Assembly (NCBI RefSeq): GCF_047496725.1
Contig: NC_132972.1
Coordinates: 10,379,001-10,443,000 of the forward strand
Length of the DNA stretch: 64,000 bases
Reading direction: 5' to 3'
Source of the DNA: Anoplolepis gracilipes
Lineage: Eukaryota > Arthropoda > Insecta > Hymenoptera > Formicidae
In this document: positions 14,701-27,558 of the stretch, one piece after another
How the letters are laid out: each line of letters starts with the position of its first letter
Position numbering within the stretch: the stretch's first letter is position 1
Notes under the pieces: generated by a model
Databases searched by the model: none
What the model was told of the DNA's origin: nothing
Seen by the model: only the letters and a program-made list of their open reading frames with translations
Position numbers and translations under genes: made by a program

Positions 14701-15891
14701 GTAACTGTATAACATTTACAATTAGTACGGAGAAATCAGCACGATAAAATTGAAGAAACACGTGTTAGATTGAAACTTTATATCTTTGAAATATACTGTT
14801 TATGTTGCGTGTTTATATTACTCTAAATGAATTTACTCAAATTAGGAACTCGACGACGAGGAAAGGAATGATCTCAAACCTTACTTTTGCACAAGTTTTG
14901 ATGGATCATTAAGCGTGTAGTAAGTCTGTAATTACAGCTAATTTCTACTGTGTTAGCCGGTACAGTCACAAAGAAACTAATTAATTTCGGTGTAACGAAA
15001 GATTCAAGCTTCTTCCCAAATGTACGTGTCAATTTTTTATAATCTACATGAACAATGAGAGGAAAGTAAAATTAATTGTTATAAAGCCCGTATCTTTCTT
15101 ATTGTTAGATTCATGTAACTTAGCTTTCTGATTTCACCGAATAATAATGTAATGTTGGTATTTTATTTCTGCTTTCCATGCCAAAGTGCTCGTGATTTAA
15201 CATGAGAAGATGTTACCAAGAGAAATGTGAAGATAATTTGTTGGGATAATCGCGATAATTATTCGCAGAAATCCTTCCGGCGGTTCGGGTCTCAGCGAAA
15301 CTGGATCCCTAGATCGTGCTAAGGCTGCGCTGGAACGTAGGAAAAAGGCGGAGGATGGTACTAGTAATCCTATCCTCTGTAGAGTTGAAGTCACCAGGCC
15401 GAATCCTGACTCTCTCATCGACGAACTGCTTAAAGCAACGAATCTGGAGCAGACGGATCTTGAAAGTTCCGAGAGTACGTATTCTCTTTGTCACATTTTT
15501 CTATCAATTCGTTAATAGATAAATCGATCAAAGAATTACACTTGTAAAGGATAGATCGAAAGTTTTTTGTTTTATTTTCTTCTACTATTCTATTCATTTA
15601 TATTGAAAAATAAGATAATCACTAAATATAAAGTGATAATTTAATTGATTATTTTTATATCACATAAGTGTCAGTAGACGATACTTTAGTTCCATGTACA
15701 TGATTCCAGAGATTTTCAAGATTATAAAGTAAATGTTCTAATTAATTAAAAAAAATTTATCTTTTACAGCAACTGGTCTTCAACTCTTTATCGCGAAAGA
15801 CGGCACGGCCGCACTTGGCAGTCATGAAGTAAAGAGTCAAATGCCTGCCGGTGGGTTCAAGCAGGTGGTGATGGAGGAGAACAACAGGTAA
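7059..15891 (+). CDS. FAM102: FAM102/EEIG1 homologue (NT-C2 domain protein), 5' end missing
   Basis: Exons supported by GT-AG junctions and phase: 7059-7179, 7690-7878, 8322-8505, 8744-8963, 9940-10647, 15269-15474, 15770-15891 (stop TAA 15889-15891), giving 582 residues plus a split first codon. The first two exons encode the C-terminal half of the NT-C2 (EEIG1/EHBP1 N-terminal C2) domain, with the family hallmarks CKMSANASTGVLDPC, RKELKGG, KLGFTDLNLAEFAGAG and LLEGYD..RQDNSML. Exon 4 gives the SGHSRNSS / SKGSGYGSLNSHS serine-rich block. The last two exons give NPDSLIDELLKATNLEQ and LQLFIAKDGTAALGSHEV, both conserved to the vertebrate C-terminus. Family knowledge: EEIG1 is an oestrogen-induced adaptor in osteoclast signalling, and NT-C2 proteins are thought to associate with membranes. 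The role in insects is not evident from sequence. Exon 3 to 4 is the least certain junction, because acceptor 8743 was chosen by phase. Confidence 0.88.
8661..8712. repeat. (GA)n tract upstream of FAM102 exon 8744-8963
   Basis: A pure GA microsatellite ends about 31 bases before the chosen acceptor, on the sense strand. It places purines where a polypyrimidine tract is usual. Confidence 0.9.
9940..10647 (+). CDS. FAM102: Large phase-symmetric exon of the FAM102 homologue
   Basis: This 708-nt exon runs from acceptor tttatag (9939) to donor AG|GTAGGT (10648) and contributes 236 codons. It begins with one base and ends with two, so exons 8744-8963 and 15269-15474 also join in frame when it is skipped. 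The skipped form resembles the vertebrate protein, where the serine-rich block is followed at once by an R-N-T/P-S-type segment. The encoded segment is low-complexity and polar, with a five-residue polyglutamine run (10199-10213) and clusters of Ser, Asn and Arg. It has no domain I recognise. The first roughly 190 bases are open in all three plus frames; only the frame continuing exon 4 stays open throughout. Inclusion in transcripts is inferred, not shown. Confidence 0.75.
12376..12637 (+). CDS. Candidate alternative 3'-terminal exon of the FAM102 homologue
   Basis: A GC-rich island sits in an AT-rich intron. It follows an acceptor (ccttgcag, AG at 12374-12375) and its frame is phase-compatible with the donors at 8964 and 10648 (AG + G gives Arg). 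Reading on, it encodes about 86 residues, beginning GIGGGHRKLLDGAGG and including SPADSEESSLG and NLQHRNSITPPS, then stops at TAA 12635-12637. No good phase-matching donor was seen within it, so if used it would be an alternative terminal exon without the conserved C-terminus. It could equally be a regulatory island. I recognise no homology. Confidence 0.25.
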
Positions 15892-16690
15892 CACGAAGCC
15901 ATCACCACGAGACGGCAATATCCAAGACAAACTAGCGCCACATTCTCGTTGGCCCTGGTGCCGGAGCTCGTCTACGAGGCCTACGAGCCGCGGTAGTCAT
16001 AAGGGAGAGGACGACGATGTCGACGACGGACAGAAGATTGTCAACTCAGAAGAAGCAGTCAAATGTGACCATATTCTCAAGATTGTGCCGGATTATTCTC
16101 TTATTAGATTGTTAAACTTATTACAAAAAAAAAAAAAAAAAGAAAAAAAAAGAAAAAACGCTTCGACAAATTTTCAGAAATCAAACTGATATCCCTTCGT
16201 AGCTGTGATCATTCGATTACATCGTACGAAATTCATTGTATGCATTCGCAGAACTGACATTAACGCTATTCATCTCGTGAGCGCACGTGAATTGTGCGAA
16301 CCGTGAATAATAATTTACGAGTTATCGTTATATGCGTTTCAATATTCGGCCGGCTCGAAAAAACAAAACATATAAGGATTTCGAATTTTTCAGAATCCCG
16401 GGTAACGAATGAAACCTGTACGCACAATGCTTGCAGCGAACGATCCGTAACATTGTGCGTACGAAGCAATTAAAGACGATAACAAACAATATCTGTTTGT
16501 AATATCGAGCGAAATAGACGCGTGTTTTCGAAACTAATTCAAAGACAAATACATATACATATTTTCTTCCTTGTGAAACAAAGCACAATGATCCTCGTCA
16601 AGCGTGCTCCACGCTTGACAGGAGCGTTAGTCAATAAAAATTTAACTAAGAGGGAGTTACAGTGTAATAAAAGACTATAGTTATAAAAAA
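15892..16690 (+). other. FAM102: Likely 3' UTR of the FAM102 homologue
   Basis: Sequence after the stop codon is of intermediate GC with no splice-supported coding. It has an A-rich run at 16124-16158 and candidate AATAAA signals at 16633-16638 and 16666-16671. Either could end the transcript. The A-run is a possible internal priming site in oligo-dT libraries. Confidence 0.45.
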
Positions 16691-17252
16691 ATAAGAAATA
16701 ACAATAGGCTAAACACGGTCAAGGTCCGACGAAACTTTGCAGTGGGAAATAACATCTATAGGCAAGACTTAAGCGCCAACTTCATTTATCTATCTATCTA
16801 TAGCTATACGACGATGATATCTTGTCATGTGTGTAACGTGTCTGGTGTAAAGCTAGAGAGATAAGCATAAAAAAAGTATTAAATTGAGAGATTATCTATA
16901 TCGTTACATTTCGTATAGTTACATTTTTATATGTAAAAGTATTCTTAACGACATTTCCAACAATATTAGCCAAATGAATAGTCAAGTTTTATTAATGTTT
17001 CTTTTGAGAATTAACATTTTACAATTTCTGTGTATTAAAAATTTATTTTTGCAATGTATAGTATATATTTTTTTATCTTTTCTGATTATATTTTTTCTGC
17101 TGCACTCTTTCATTATTTACAAAATTATTGCGTGTAATTAATTAATTAAAAGATTCGAGTTGAAAAACGAAACTAATTGAATAGGATTGGAATAAACTAA
17201 TTAGTCAGTTAAAAGAATAATGTAAATTTATAATTTGTTAGAGGTAATTACG

Positions 17253-17312
<60 letters not shown>

Positions 17313-19889
17313 GGAACTACAATCTTTGATATATTGCTTTGAAATATTTTTGCTTTGAGAAAATAGGGGGCACAGTGTTATTCTTCCTGAGTAATGGATT
17401 TTAGTAGATTTCTAAACTTTAGGCGCGATTCTCCGGTGAAAATTAACTTCGAGACGTTTATCTGTGTGATGTAAATGTTCCACGACTGAATATATTTTAC
17501 GTACCGTTATTTTATTATCGTGCTCGACGAAGGATATGGATCTCCGTTTCGTCGAACCTTCTCCAAAGGCCCAGTGAATTTTTCGATTAGCGTGTGACCG
17601 GCTCTACCCGGTAGAGTAATCTGTATATATAGTCGTAGTAACTGTTATGTAGCTAAATGGCTGGTGTTGTATACATGCATTCTCTCCATACTCGAATAAT
17701 CTATAAGTGCTACTGTATATTGTGCTGATGTATCAAAAAGTATGCAAAACACGTATGTTGTGTATGTATGCGTGCGTGTATGTTTACGTATGGAGGTGTA
17801 TCTCTTTTGAGAGAGTTTTTCGTATGTCTTATGAAAAAGAAAGGATTATTATGAAATGTCTGAATTGGTTTAGAATTGGTTTAGTAGAATAGCGCGTACT
17901 TCCAGCACTCGCAAAGTCCGTTTCGCAAATTAGTTTCGGTCCTTGCAGTTCGTCACAGAGAGAGAAAGAGAGAGAGAGAAAGAATATAATGCAAAGATGA
18001 AATTGTATGCACAAACGCTTCTTCAAAACGCTCCGAAGCCATTTGCCGATACGGCCATTTACCTTCTCGGTTCCGATCTTGAACACACTTAAACGGGTAG
18101 CGAGCGACTTCCTGCCGAGAATTTCCAAAATGTTTCCCATCAGGTTCAAATGTCAAGATCGAATTCGTTAATTGCGCCAGTCTCGGAGAGACTGTAGAAG
18201 CAATGATATTTGTCGGATTATCCGGCGACAGATTCGTGTATCCGCTCATAAGTCACATGTTTGATAAAATGAGCAACCATTACACGCTGTAATGGTGCTG
18301 TTTTTCTTATAGATAGATCGATACGTTCCTTCCCGCTGCTGCGTTTTCTCTTCTTTTTACGCGTTTCTTCTTATAAATAATATCTGAGTGCCGTTCGATA
18401 TCACTTTCGATTTTATATGATCACGACTATATCACGTCACTTGCGAGTTCCGTCGCAAAAGTGACTTGAGAGTTTCTACTGCTCTGGTGGAATCTAATTT
18501 GATCTTGTATATTTTGTAAAAGGACAGAAAAGTTTTTTATTTTTTAAAAATATGAATGAAAGAATCATAGTATAATTTTTATTATTAATATATCTCAAAT
18601 TTATTATTTTTATTATTTAATTTTGGTCAATATATTTTCATGTTTTTCTTTTTAATAGAAATAATTTACATACGAAATTGTCAAATCGTTAACTTAAAGT
18701 ACTACCTATATATAAGGTGGTCACTCTCAATAATCATTGCAATAAAGATTGATTCCACCACGTAGTAGCTGCATTATCCATATTCAATCATAGTGATTGC
18801 GAGTTAAAATCCGAGTCGATCCGCAAGCTTCCTTATGGACGCGCTACTTTTTCATTCGATATATGCCGTATAGAGCCTTTTATTTATAAGATACACGCGA
18901 GATACCGGGGGTTTACGGTTTCTCCGTGCGCGTTGCATTCGCCGATTGACGTTAATTAATTTATCGAGCGGAATTTCTCTCGCGAAGGAGCGACTTCGCA
19001 TGCGAATTTTCCTCCTGAGTGAGAGACACTATATTCCTCATTTTTGTACGTCACTACGTTAAGACAAGGAGCATAGGTAGGGTATCTTTCTTTTGATATT
19101 GCCACTTCGGTGAGAGAGACGAAGATTATCGCGATAATGATTACGCGACCGCAAATAGAATGGCGATGTACGAAAAAAATTCGTATCCCGCTCTTGTTTG
19201 CCGAAAACTGATGATTCGCAGAAAGCACTGATCGGAGATCGTTCATTTCATTCGCTCGGCAGATATTAATGTTGTGATATTTTACACGATATTGTAATAA
19301 TAGATATCGTTATTATCTGTATTATTATCGATATATATTGTATTATAACAAAAATAATTTACTTTTATTTTAGAGACGGCCGCATCACACATACACACAC
19401 ACACACACACATAAAAGTCAGCGGTTGTGCTTCCGCGGATCGCGTGCAAGGCCGTCTTCCCTGATTTACAATTGTTGATATTTCATCTAATCTTTATTTT
19501 GTGAGATGAATACGAAACTTCCATGTGCTGATAATAACATTCTGAAAACAACACAATTGTTTCCTTATTGAAGAACCTTCTTTCACATTTGAGAATGTGC
19601 ATATATATATATAAATTTACATTAAAACATTATTTTTTATTTTTTACGAGAAAAACAAATATATATCATCGATATTCTGTTGAATTTTTTAATTTTCAGT
19701 TTATTGTCGACTTGTTGATAAAATTCAAAGATAAATTTTACAATTAATAAGCAATAATTATGTATTCCATTCATTAAATTAAATTTAATACTTATATTTA
19801 TACATTATGCAAGTTACATAAATAATGAAATTGTTAATTAAAAGAGAATCCTCTCTAAAAGAATTGACTGTGATTTTTTTATGTGATTC

Positions 19890-19945
<56 letters not shown>

Positions 19946-22685
19946 TTATGGGAAATTTGGCATATGTTTATATGCAAATGCATGCGAATAAAAGAATTAA
20001 TGCTCGATATTAATATTTATATTTTGCATCGCGAACAATTCACACCTAAACGCATAATAAATTTGTCGACTGTTCTCGCAGCAAATCAATTCTGGCCAGA
20101 AAAAAAGAGTTTGGCCATTGAATTTGAAGAAGCGTTTTCTTCGAATTATATGGGCTAGAAGTAAAGAAAAACTTTTTTTTTTTTTTCTTTTTTTTGCAAA
20201 ACTGCAAACTTGTCCGAACTGCCGGTTGGAGAAGACAAAATTTGCGTCTGTGAATACTTTCTTATTATTTTTATGTGAACACGCAATCAAATGGAAGAAC
20301 GATGGCCTCCAACTAGAAACAGTCATTACACTTTCTCTGCTGTATAGACACAGATCTATACGTTGACGTAATATATCCGTTAAAGATACCGGTGCACGCG
20401 CTTTATTATGCGCAGTATTATGCGAACGCGCTTTCACGATGTAATTTTCGCCATTGCATTTGCAACCCGGGATGAATAGATGCGATTTAATTATCTTGAG
20501 TAAACGCGAGCTTGGTTAAGATTTTCGGTGAAAGGCACTCGCTACAGAAACAGTTAAACTTCTCTAAACAATTCTCACGTGAAATTTATTATTATTATTG
20601 TGAGAGACTCTTATTAATTTGACATTGTACGTGGAAACAATTTTGTATATTTACGCATCGTACATTTATACATCTGCGCAACACAAATAAATAAGTATTT
20701 TTTTACATAACTCGCGTCATTACATGCGCACAATTTAGCTATATATTAATATGTACTTAATACTTGACGTTAATAAATGGTAATAGCCTCGTATTCCAAC
20801 AGCCAAAAATGAAAAGGTCATTTCAATTTATTATATTGTTGATATACGAACCTTTTGAATATAATTCGAAAAGTAAAAAACGAACAGTGAACACATTATT
20901 CATGCGTCACCAAATTTTAAATGTCATTTTTAAATTTACAATACTGTCTTTTATTTTGTCGAATAAATATCTTATCTATGTGATATTATAACAAAAAAAA
21001 TAATGCAGAAATTATTCAGAGTTTGATGTATTTTTACAAGACTAAGAAGGAGGGTGGCGGGGAAGAAATATTTAATACTATCGATTATAAATAGAATGCG
21101 GAAGTTTATAAAGTTTCCGCAAATTATGTGTGCTCGAAATACGTGTATGTAAAACTATTTTACTGACGACGTCAATAATAAACAGCATACGGAAGGTTTT
21201 GTTTAAATGGGACGAGACGATGCATGCGGAAACAATTTGCGCGTGGATCGCATCAACGTGCATCTCGACATCTTCTGACTAGAAAAGCTCATTGTGAAAT
21301 CTCACGAACTTCCGGGTCCTAATTACAAAGTATCTAGAAACTCAGAAACAACTCGTACAACCATCTGACGGATGTTCTATTATGAAAAAGCAAGCTATTA
21401 GAAATAAATTCTGTAATATTCGAACAACAGTTCGTCTACAGATGAAAATTCTATAAAATGGTATAAAAGGCTCGTTATATTAAAAAATTACAACTAAACT
21501 GATAGGTTAATACGAGCAAGACAAGGATGACTTATTAAATAATTATAAATGTATAATTAAATCAAAAAGCTTCTTGTGAAAATTCAAATATATCTAAATA
21601 ATGAATAAAATATATAAACAAATAATACATATAGTATATTCTGATTATATGTATATATATGTGCGATATTGTTTTTCTTAAATAGAATATAACTTCGATT
21701 ACAGATATTTACAATTTTTTGTGTGTAAAACGCATTTCCGTGCAATAATGAATGTATCGTATTTATTCAACTCTTCCTCTTCAATTCTAACTATACTAGA
21801 CTGCAAGTCACGTTACTTGCACTTTTCGAAGGATACAACGTGGCTCCATTCTGATGCAAACAATTTAAATTACATAATTATAAATAAATTCAGTTTTTTT
21901 ATTTCTTCTAAAATTGAAATAAAAAACTTTTTACCTTTTAACGTATTGGGTAACAATATTATTCATTTTTTATTAATATTTATTCAAATTCTAATAATAA
22001 ATATTGTATTTTTTAAAAATATATTAGACATTTATCTTAAAAAAATATTTTAATAATAATCTCTTTATGGCAAATTTATAGTCAGTTTATTATTTTACAA
22101 TAAAAAAAATATTATTTCATAATAAGAAAAAAGGATATGACATTTCACTTTTTTTCTCAATTTTTTAATTCAACCATCCTTTTACATCAGTTTGACAAAT
22201 CTTACACATTTTGTTATTCTCGACATATTGGTGACATATAGCAATGTAAATAAATTTGAAGAAGACTAAAAAAAACAAAGAAATTTAATATAGTGTTATT
22301 CTATGAATATAGCCTTTCTATTTTTTTTTTATTCAGCTTGTCACTCAGAAAAAAAAGAGATTTATTTTAATATATATTTTTATTTTGTTTATTTTATTAT
22401 TAGTCTGTGAATATTACATTATACTAATTGTTTTTCAAATTTAAGCTTGTCACTCACAAATATTAAAATAATTGAATAAAATATATAAATTATAATTATA
22501 TTTATATTTAAATATTATAAATTATAATTATAGTTATATTATTATAAAGCTAATTTTTAATTTCGAAGATTACGTAAAAATGTATAAATTTATGCTCCTT
22601 TTAGGTAACTTATTTATAGTATTTTTTGCAAAATTGCTACATTCATAAAAAAAGTTAGCATATAAATAATATCATGTGATAAATA
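16691..22685. other. Intergenic region without supported genes
   Basis: AT-rich DNA between FAM102 and the NRF-type gene. It holds a (TA)n tract at 17254-17309, (CA)n at 19388-19411 and (TA)n at 19894-19943. Minus-strand open frames at 17953-18249, 18956-19246 and 19997-20437 are of 96-146 codons and unrecognised. The last includes a lysine run that simply reflects a T-tract on the plus strand. Nothing else could be supported. Confidence 0.55.
17254..17309. repeat. (TA)n microsatellite
   Basis: A pure TA tract of about 55 bases in intergenic DNA. Similar tracts occur at 19894-19943 and 60243-60289. Confidence 0.95.
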
Positions 22686-23188
22686 ATGTGGTGGGGTCTC
22701 GTCGCAAAAAAGTCGACGGGGACGTCTCGCTTTCTATTACAAATTCGCGTTTACTTCTTGCTATGTAGACCAGTTCTCTCTCGGTCGGCGAATCTAACTG
22801 ATCATTACGTGTGCCGTCATTGTGTAAATCAAAAGGGAGTATTTGCAAACGAAACTCCGAATGTTACGTTAAACGCATTTCGCTCAAACTGCATCGATCG
22901 GCTAAAAGAGATAACGATCTGGAGAAGCGTCTCCAAAACTTTTATCCAATTTTATGTTTTATTCAATTCTTTCATTATTGCATTAATGCGGAACTTCTCT
23001 CATTCTTATCAGGAACTTTGCTTACGGCAAAAGAGAATAAAATATAAAATCGCTACGCGAATAAGACAACTCTACTCCTTTGCGCCTCGAGATTGACTTC
23101 ATGATCGGTATCGGTGTTTGACAGTTTGCAGTGTGATAAAAAATATAAAAGTGACTTATTAAAAAGCTTGATGTGATAAAGCCACATC
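22686..23188 (+). promoter_or_regulatory. Presumed promoter and 5' leader of the NRF-type gene
   Basis: A GC-richer patch follows several kb of AT-rich DNA and lies directly before the signal-peptide exon. It contains an uninterrupted 136-codon frame (22686-23096) that matches nothing I know. It may be leader sequence open by chance, or a small unknown gene. An in-frame TAA at 23177-23179 separates this patch from the NRF start codon at 23189. The transcription start was not located. Confidence 0.3.
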
Positions 23189-26100
23189 ATGTCGCATCGG
23201 CTATTCATATCATATATTCTGTGTATTCTCTTCGCAAATTTTGCTACATTATATTGTATTGCAGCACAAATTGATGTATCAAAGAATAATGATATTACTA
23301 GCCATGTGCTACCCGCTTATGCCGTTGCATTGAAAGCCGAGCTTCTCGATTCGACGATATGCAAGAAGGAATTGCAAGACTTCCGTGATGGTATCGAACA
23401 ACGAATATTATGGAGCTTAAAGAGTTAGTAAAATCCTTAATTAATAAATTTTTAATCCTTATCGATCAAGTATTCGAATGCAGAAGCTAATTGTCAAAAG
23501 AACAATCAATTCGTATATGAAATTATTGAATCATTCAATTATATTAACTGAGATAGTTAAATAAAATTGGATTTATCTTGCACCCTTCTTTACTTTTATT
23601 TGTGAAAAAATGGAGAATTAAATTACAGTTAGGTTCAATTAAATTTTATTTTTTTACTATATAACTATAATTATAATAAATTATATATGTCATGAAAAAA
23701 ATTATTTCAATATTTCAAACTTAATCAGATCTTTTACAATTGTGGATATATCGATTTAAAAATCTCGGAGAAAAAAGTAAATTTTAATATATATATTAAA
23801 ATTAAATATTTAATTATCAGAGATTTTGCAAATCATAATTTTCATACAATATATAAATACATAGTCTCCTTCTCTCTTTAACTAGGATATGAATTGACCC
23901 ATAAATAAGCAACTCTGAAATGTAAAAAAGCGAATTTTAATAAAAAATGGTGCTTATTATTTGATCAAACTTATCGATATGCCCTCTATTAGAGAATTTC
24001 CCGGTTATTCGAATTGTACGAACTGCATTCCGAAGGTAATTAGTTCAATTATGTAACGCATTCTATATTCATAAATGCATTATGTCAGGTAATTTTTCAC
24101 TAGAGCAACCTGCCGAATCAACTTTCTTCGTGTGTTACACAAGGAACACGTTTCCTAGTCACATGCATGTCAGGGAAAAGCGTTCGTTACGCGTACACAT
24201 GCATACCGTACGATTTTCTCTCATTTCATTTCGAGTATCATGTATATCTCCAGCCAGTTAAAACACGTGCGTCTATTAATGTTCAGGCATCGGTACATTA
24301 GCCGAGAGAGCTAACACACACTCTTTTCTAAGCACACAAAGTTTTATATCCTACAGATATACTCCTGCGTATGTCCCGAGATCTTGTCTAGAATATTTTT
24401 TAATACTGTCACTTACTCATGTGAGAAATATTCCAGGTGAAAGTTAGTATAAATAAATCACACATTATCGTAATTCTCTAAATACATCGTTTTCGTAATC
24501 AGTATTGTATTTTAATTAATATTTCGTAATAAGTAAAGAGAGTTATTACTATAATTCCTTATTAATATCATTCCCTTGATTTTTTAGAATTCTTGAATGC
24601 AAGGATCTCTCCTTGAGATGCAAAATAATTTTTTTTTTCGAGATTATATAATTTTTTCATAATCATTTTTTATGTGCAATACAATTTTATAATATAGCGA
24701 TGAATGATGATAATATTAAGGCGTAGAAATTTGGATAATAAGATATCTAAAAAATTTATTATTTCCCACAATGAAAATATATTTTGTTAATTAATTAAAT
24801 AAAGAATGATATTGTTTGCTTAAATAACGATTATTTATTTTCTATTTTCAAGTGTTGGATTCTAGCGGTGAATTTAAATCAGGTTTCCTTTATGGAAATA
24901 ATTATTGGTTGGGCGCCCCAAGCCAGTGCTTCGACACAATGAATACAGAGCCTCTAGATATTACAGAAAAGGATTTATTGAATAACACGCTATACCGTGA
25001 TCCACAAAAGGAGTTTCCGCCTTTCGAAGTGACTTATTTTGTAGCTTATTTTAAACACAACAGTACTCTTCAGTATCATGTGGACATACCCAATGAAGTA
25101 AGATTACAAATCTTTATGAGATAAGAGAGAAAAAGAAAGAAACTTAGCTAGAAAATATGTCAAGTTATTAATTAATTAAAATTGAATGAAAGAAAGAAAT
25201 AACATAAATTAACTTTTTATTTTACTATCAAGTTGCAATAAGGCATTTCTGTGGTTAGCCAAGCTTAGATTTCTCGTTTCTTTGAGCCTTTCTGATTATA
25301 GACATACCTTAATCAGCGCGAGAAAATTAGAGTAATTTAAGTTGTCATTAACTAATGTTGCTGCAAACGGGTTAGGACAAGCTAAATACAAGTCTTTAAA
25401 ATAGTCGTTTGATGCAATACCATAAATCTGTAAAAAGAGAAAGTTAGAAATAGTGCACTATATTATTAATCATACTAAATTATTATAGTAAACATACTTG
25501 TAATCTTTTGATTAAATCTTTCTATGGAATAAATTATGTATCATATAAGTCTTTGTAAGAAGAAGTTTATCTTTGTAAGAAGAATTTTAATTAGTAAATG
25601 AGCATAATAATTAAGCTCTCCATAAATGAAAAATTAATTGGGAATAAGCAGGCATAAAGAGCTAAACAACAATTGTTAGATATAAACATTAGAAGTATAT
25701 TAATGTTCCGTAGATGCAAAACCATATAAGAATAATAAAAATTCAGAAACATGGTCATTGAAATTAAATACTCATCATAATTAATAATAAGCTATTGTCG
25801 TTCTTTAAATGTTCTCTGATAGATTACACAAATGAATATACACTTATTAGTTTCTTATAGATTTTCGATCTAATCTCTAAATTATTTTTGCGAAGATATT
25901 CCGAGATTTATAGTTTTTATTTATAATTATGTCTTTTTGCGCTGAGGACGATTCAAAGATGGATCGAAACGTCCGCACATATTTATTGTTAACGAACAGA
26001 TGTAATTCTTATGCGGTTCTCTCAGAGCGTCTTGAACCATGTCTAATTTGTAAGTGGGGAGGCTGGAAGGTGAAATTGGCTCAAAAGATTGTATTGCAAT

Positions 26101-27324
26101 GTGGAACATTTTGTTGTAAATATTTGCCGTCAACAGAACTCTTCAAAATTATTTATTACTATCTGTTCTCCACAAAGATAAGATTACAAGTGATCTTAAT
26201 TTTAATGACCATGTTTTTGAATTTTTATTATTCTTATATACTTGTTTATAATGACCTTAATTTTAATGACCATGTTTTTGAATTTTTATTATTCTTATAT
26301 ACTTGTTTATAATTTTAAATTTGGGTTCTGTATCTACGGAACATTAATATACTCTTAATCTTTATATCTAACAATTGTTGTTTAGTTCTTTATGCCCGCT
26401 TATTCCCAATCATTTATTTAATTAGTAACTAATTATATGACAAAAAACATGTATTCATGAAAATTAATAATATAAAAGTTTGAATAAATTGTTTAACAGA
26501 AAAGAAATTATAAATACATGTAAACAGAAAAGAAATTTTCACAGTACTTTAAATTAACAAATTTACTTAAATTTTTCTTGTCGTTATACTAATAAATAAA
26601 ACTAATAAAAGAAATATATGCACGTATATATATTTGATATTAAAATATACTATAAAAAATTTTCCTTTAGGATCTAGTTACGCTTGGTCTCTGTTTACCA
26701 GCGTCATGCTCTATAAGCGAATTAAGCTTAATTCTGGAAAGGATTTTTCGCGATAGAGTTTTCTTAATCAATGATCTCTATTCCATGGACTTCAAACTAA
26801 TCGAAGTTAAAGACATAAAGGACGATTATCAATGGTTATTTAATAGTTCGATAATTGTCATCTGGTATGTGGAAAAAAATTTAAAGCTAATAATTATATA
26901 ATACATATTAAGGCAGAAATAAAATTTTCACCTTTGAAAAAAACTCTAAAAGATAAGGAGGAAGAAACGGAGAAAAATTTATTTCGCAATTTTATGGTTG
27001 CAGTATTGTTTTAGCACTTAATATTTCCATACTGATAATCGGAACGATATACGATATATTCGTGTATCAAAAATACTTAAATGGAAAGGATAAAACTAAA
27101 GCCAGTGAGTATCACATTCAAAAATGTCTTATCTTTTTAGCCTATTATTTACATTATTAAAAGCCTATTATTATACATTATTTCAAAAGAAATCAACAAA
27201 AGATTTTTTGTGTCTATAAATATATGTTTTAAATTTTGTATATATAAGTATTTTTTATACTAATTATATATATATATATATATATATAAACTATAATATA
27301 TAATATATATATATCTAAACTATA

Positions 27325-27385
<61 letters not shown>

Positions 27386-27517
27386 GAAAATAAATATTAA
27401 TTTTTTGATATTTCATCATTATGACATTTAATCAAAGCACCATGATTTTTATATTACTATATGTTAAATACTCCAAATTACCATTTAGCTAACAAAAAAA
27501 CATATCCGAAGAGATGG

Positions 27518-27558
<41 letters not shown>

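Noticed and set aside
17953..18249. 98-codon minus-strand frame starting MSGYTNLS
   Set aside because: It ends in a GA/CT microsatellite and shows no recognisable domain or splice sites. It was left unassigned.
19997..20437. 146-codon minus-strand frame
   Set aside because: It contains a lysine run made by a T-tract, matches no family and has no splice context.
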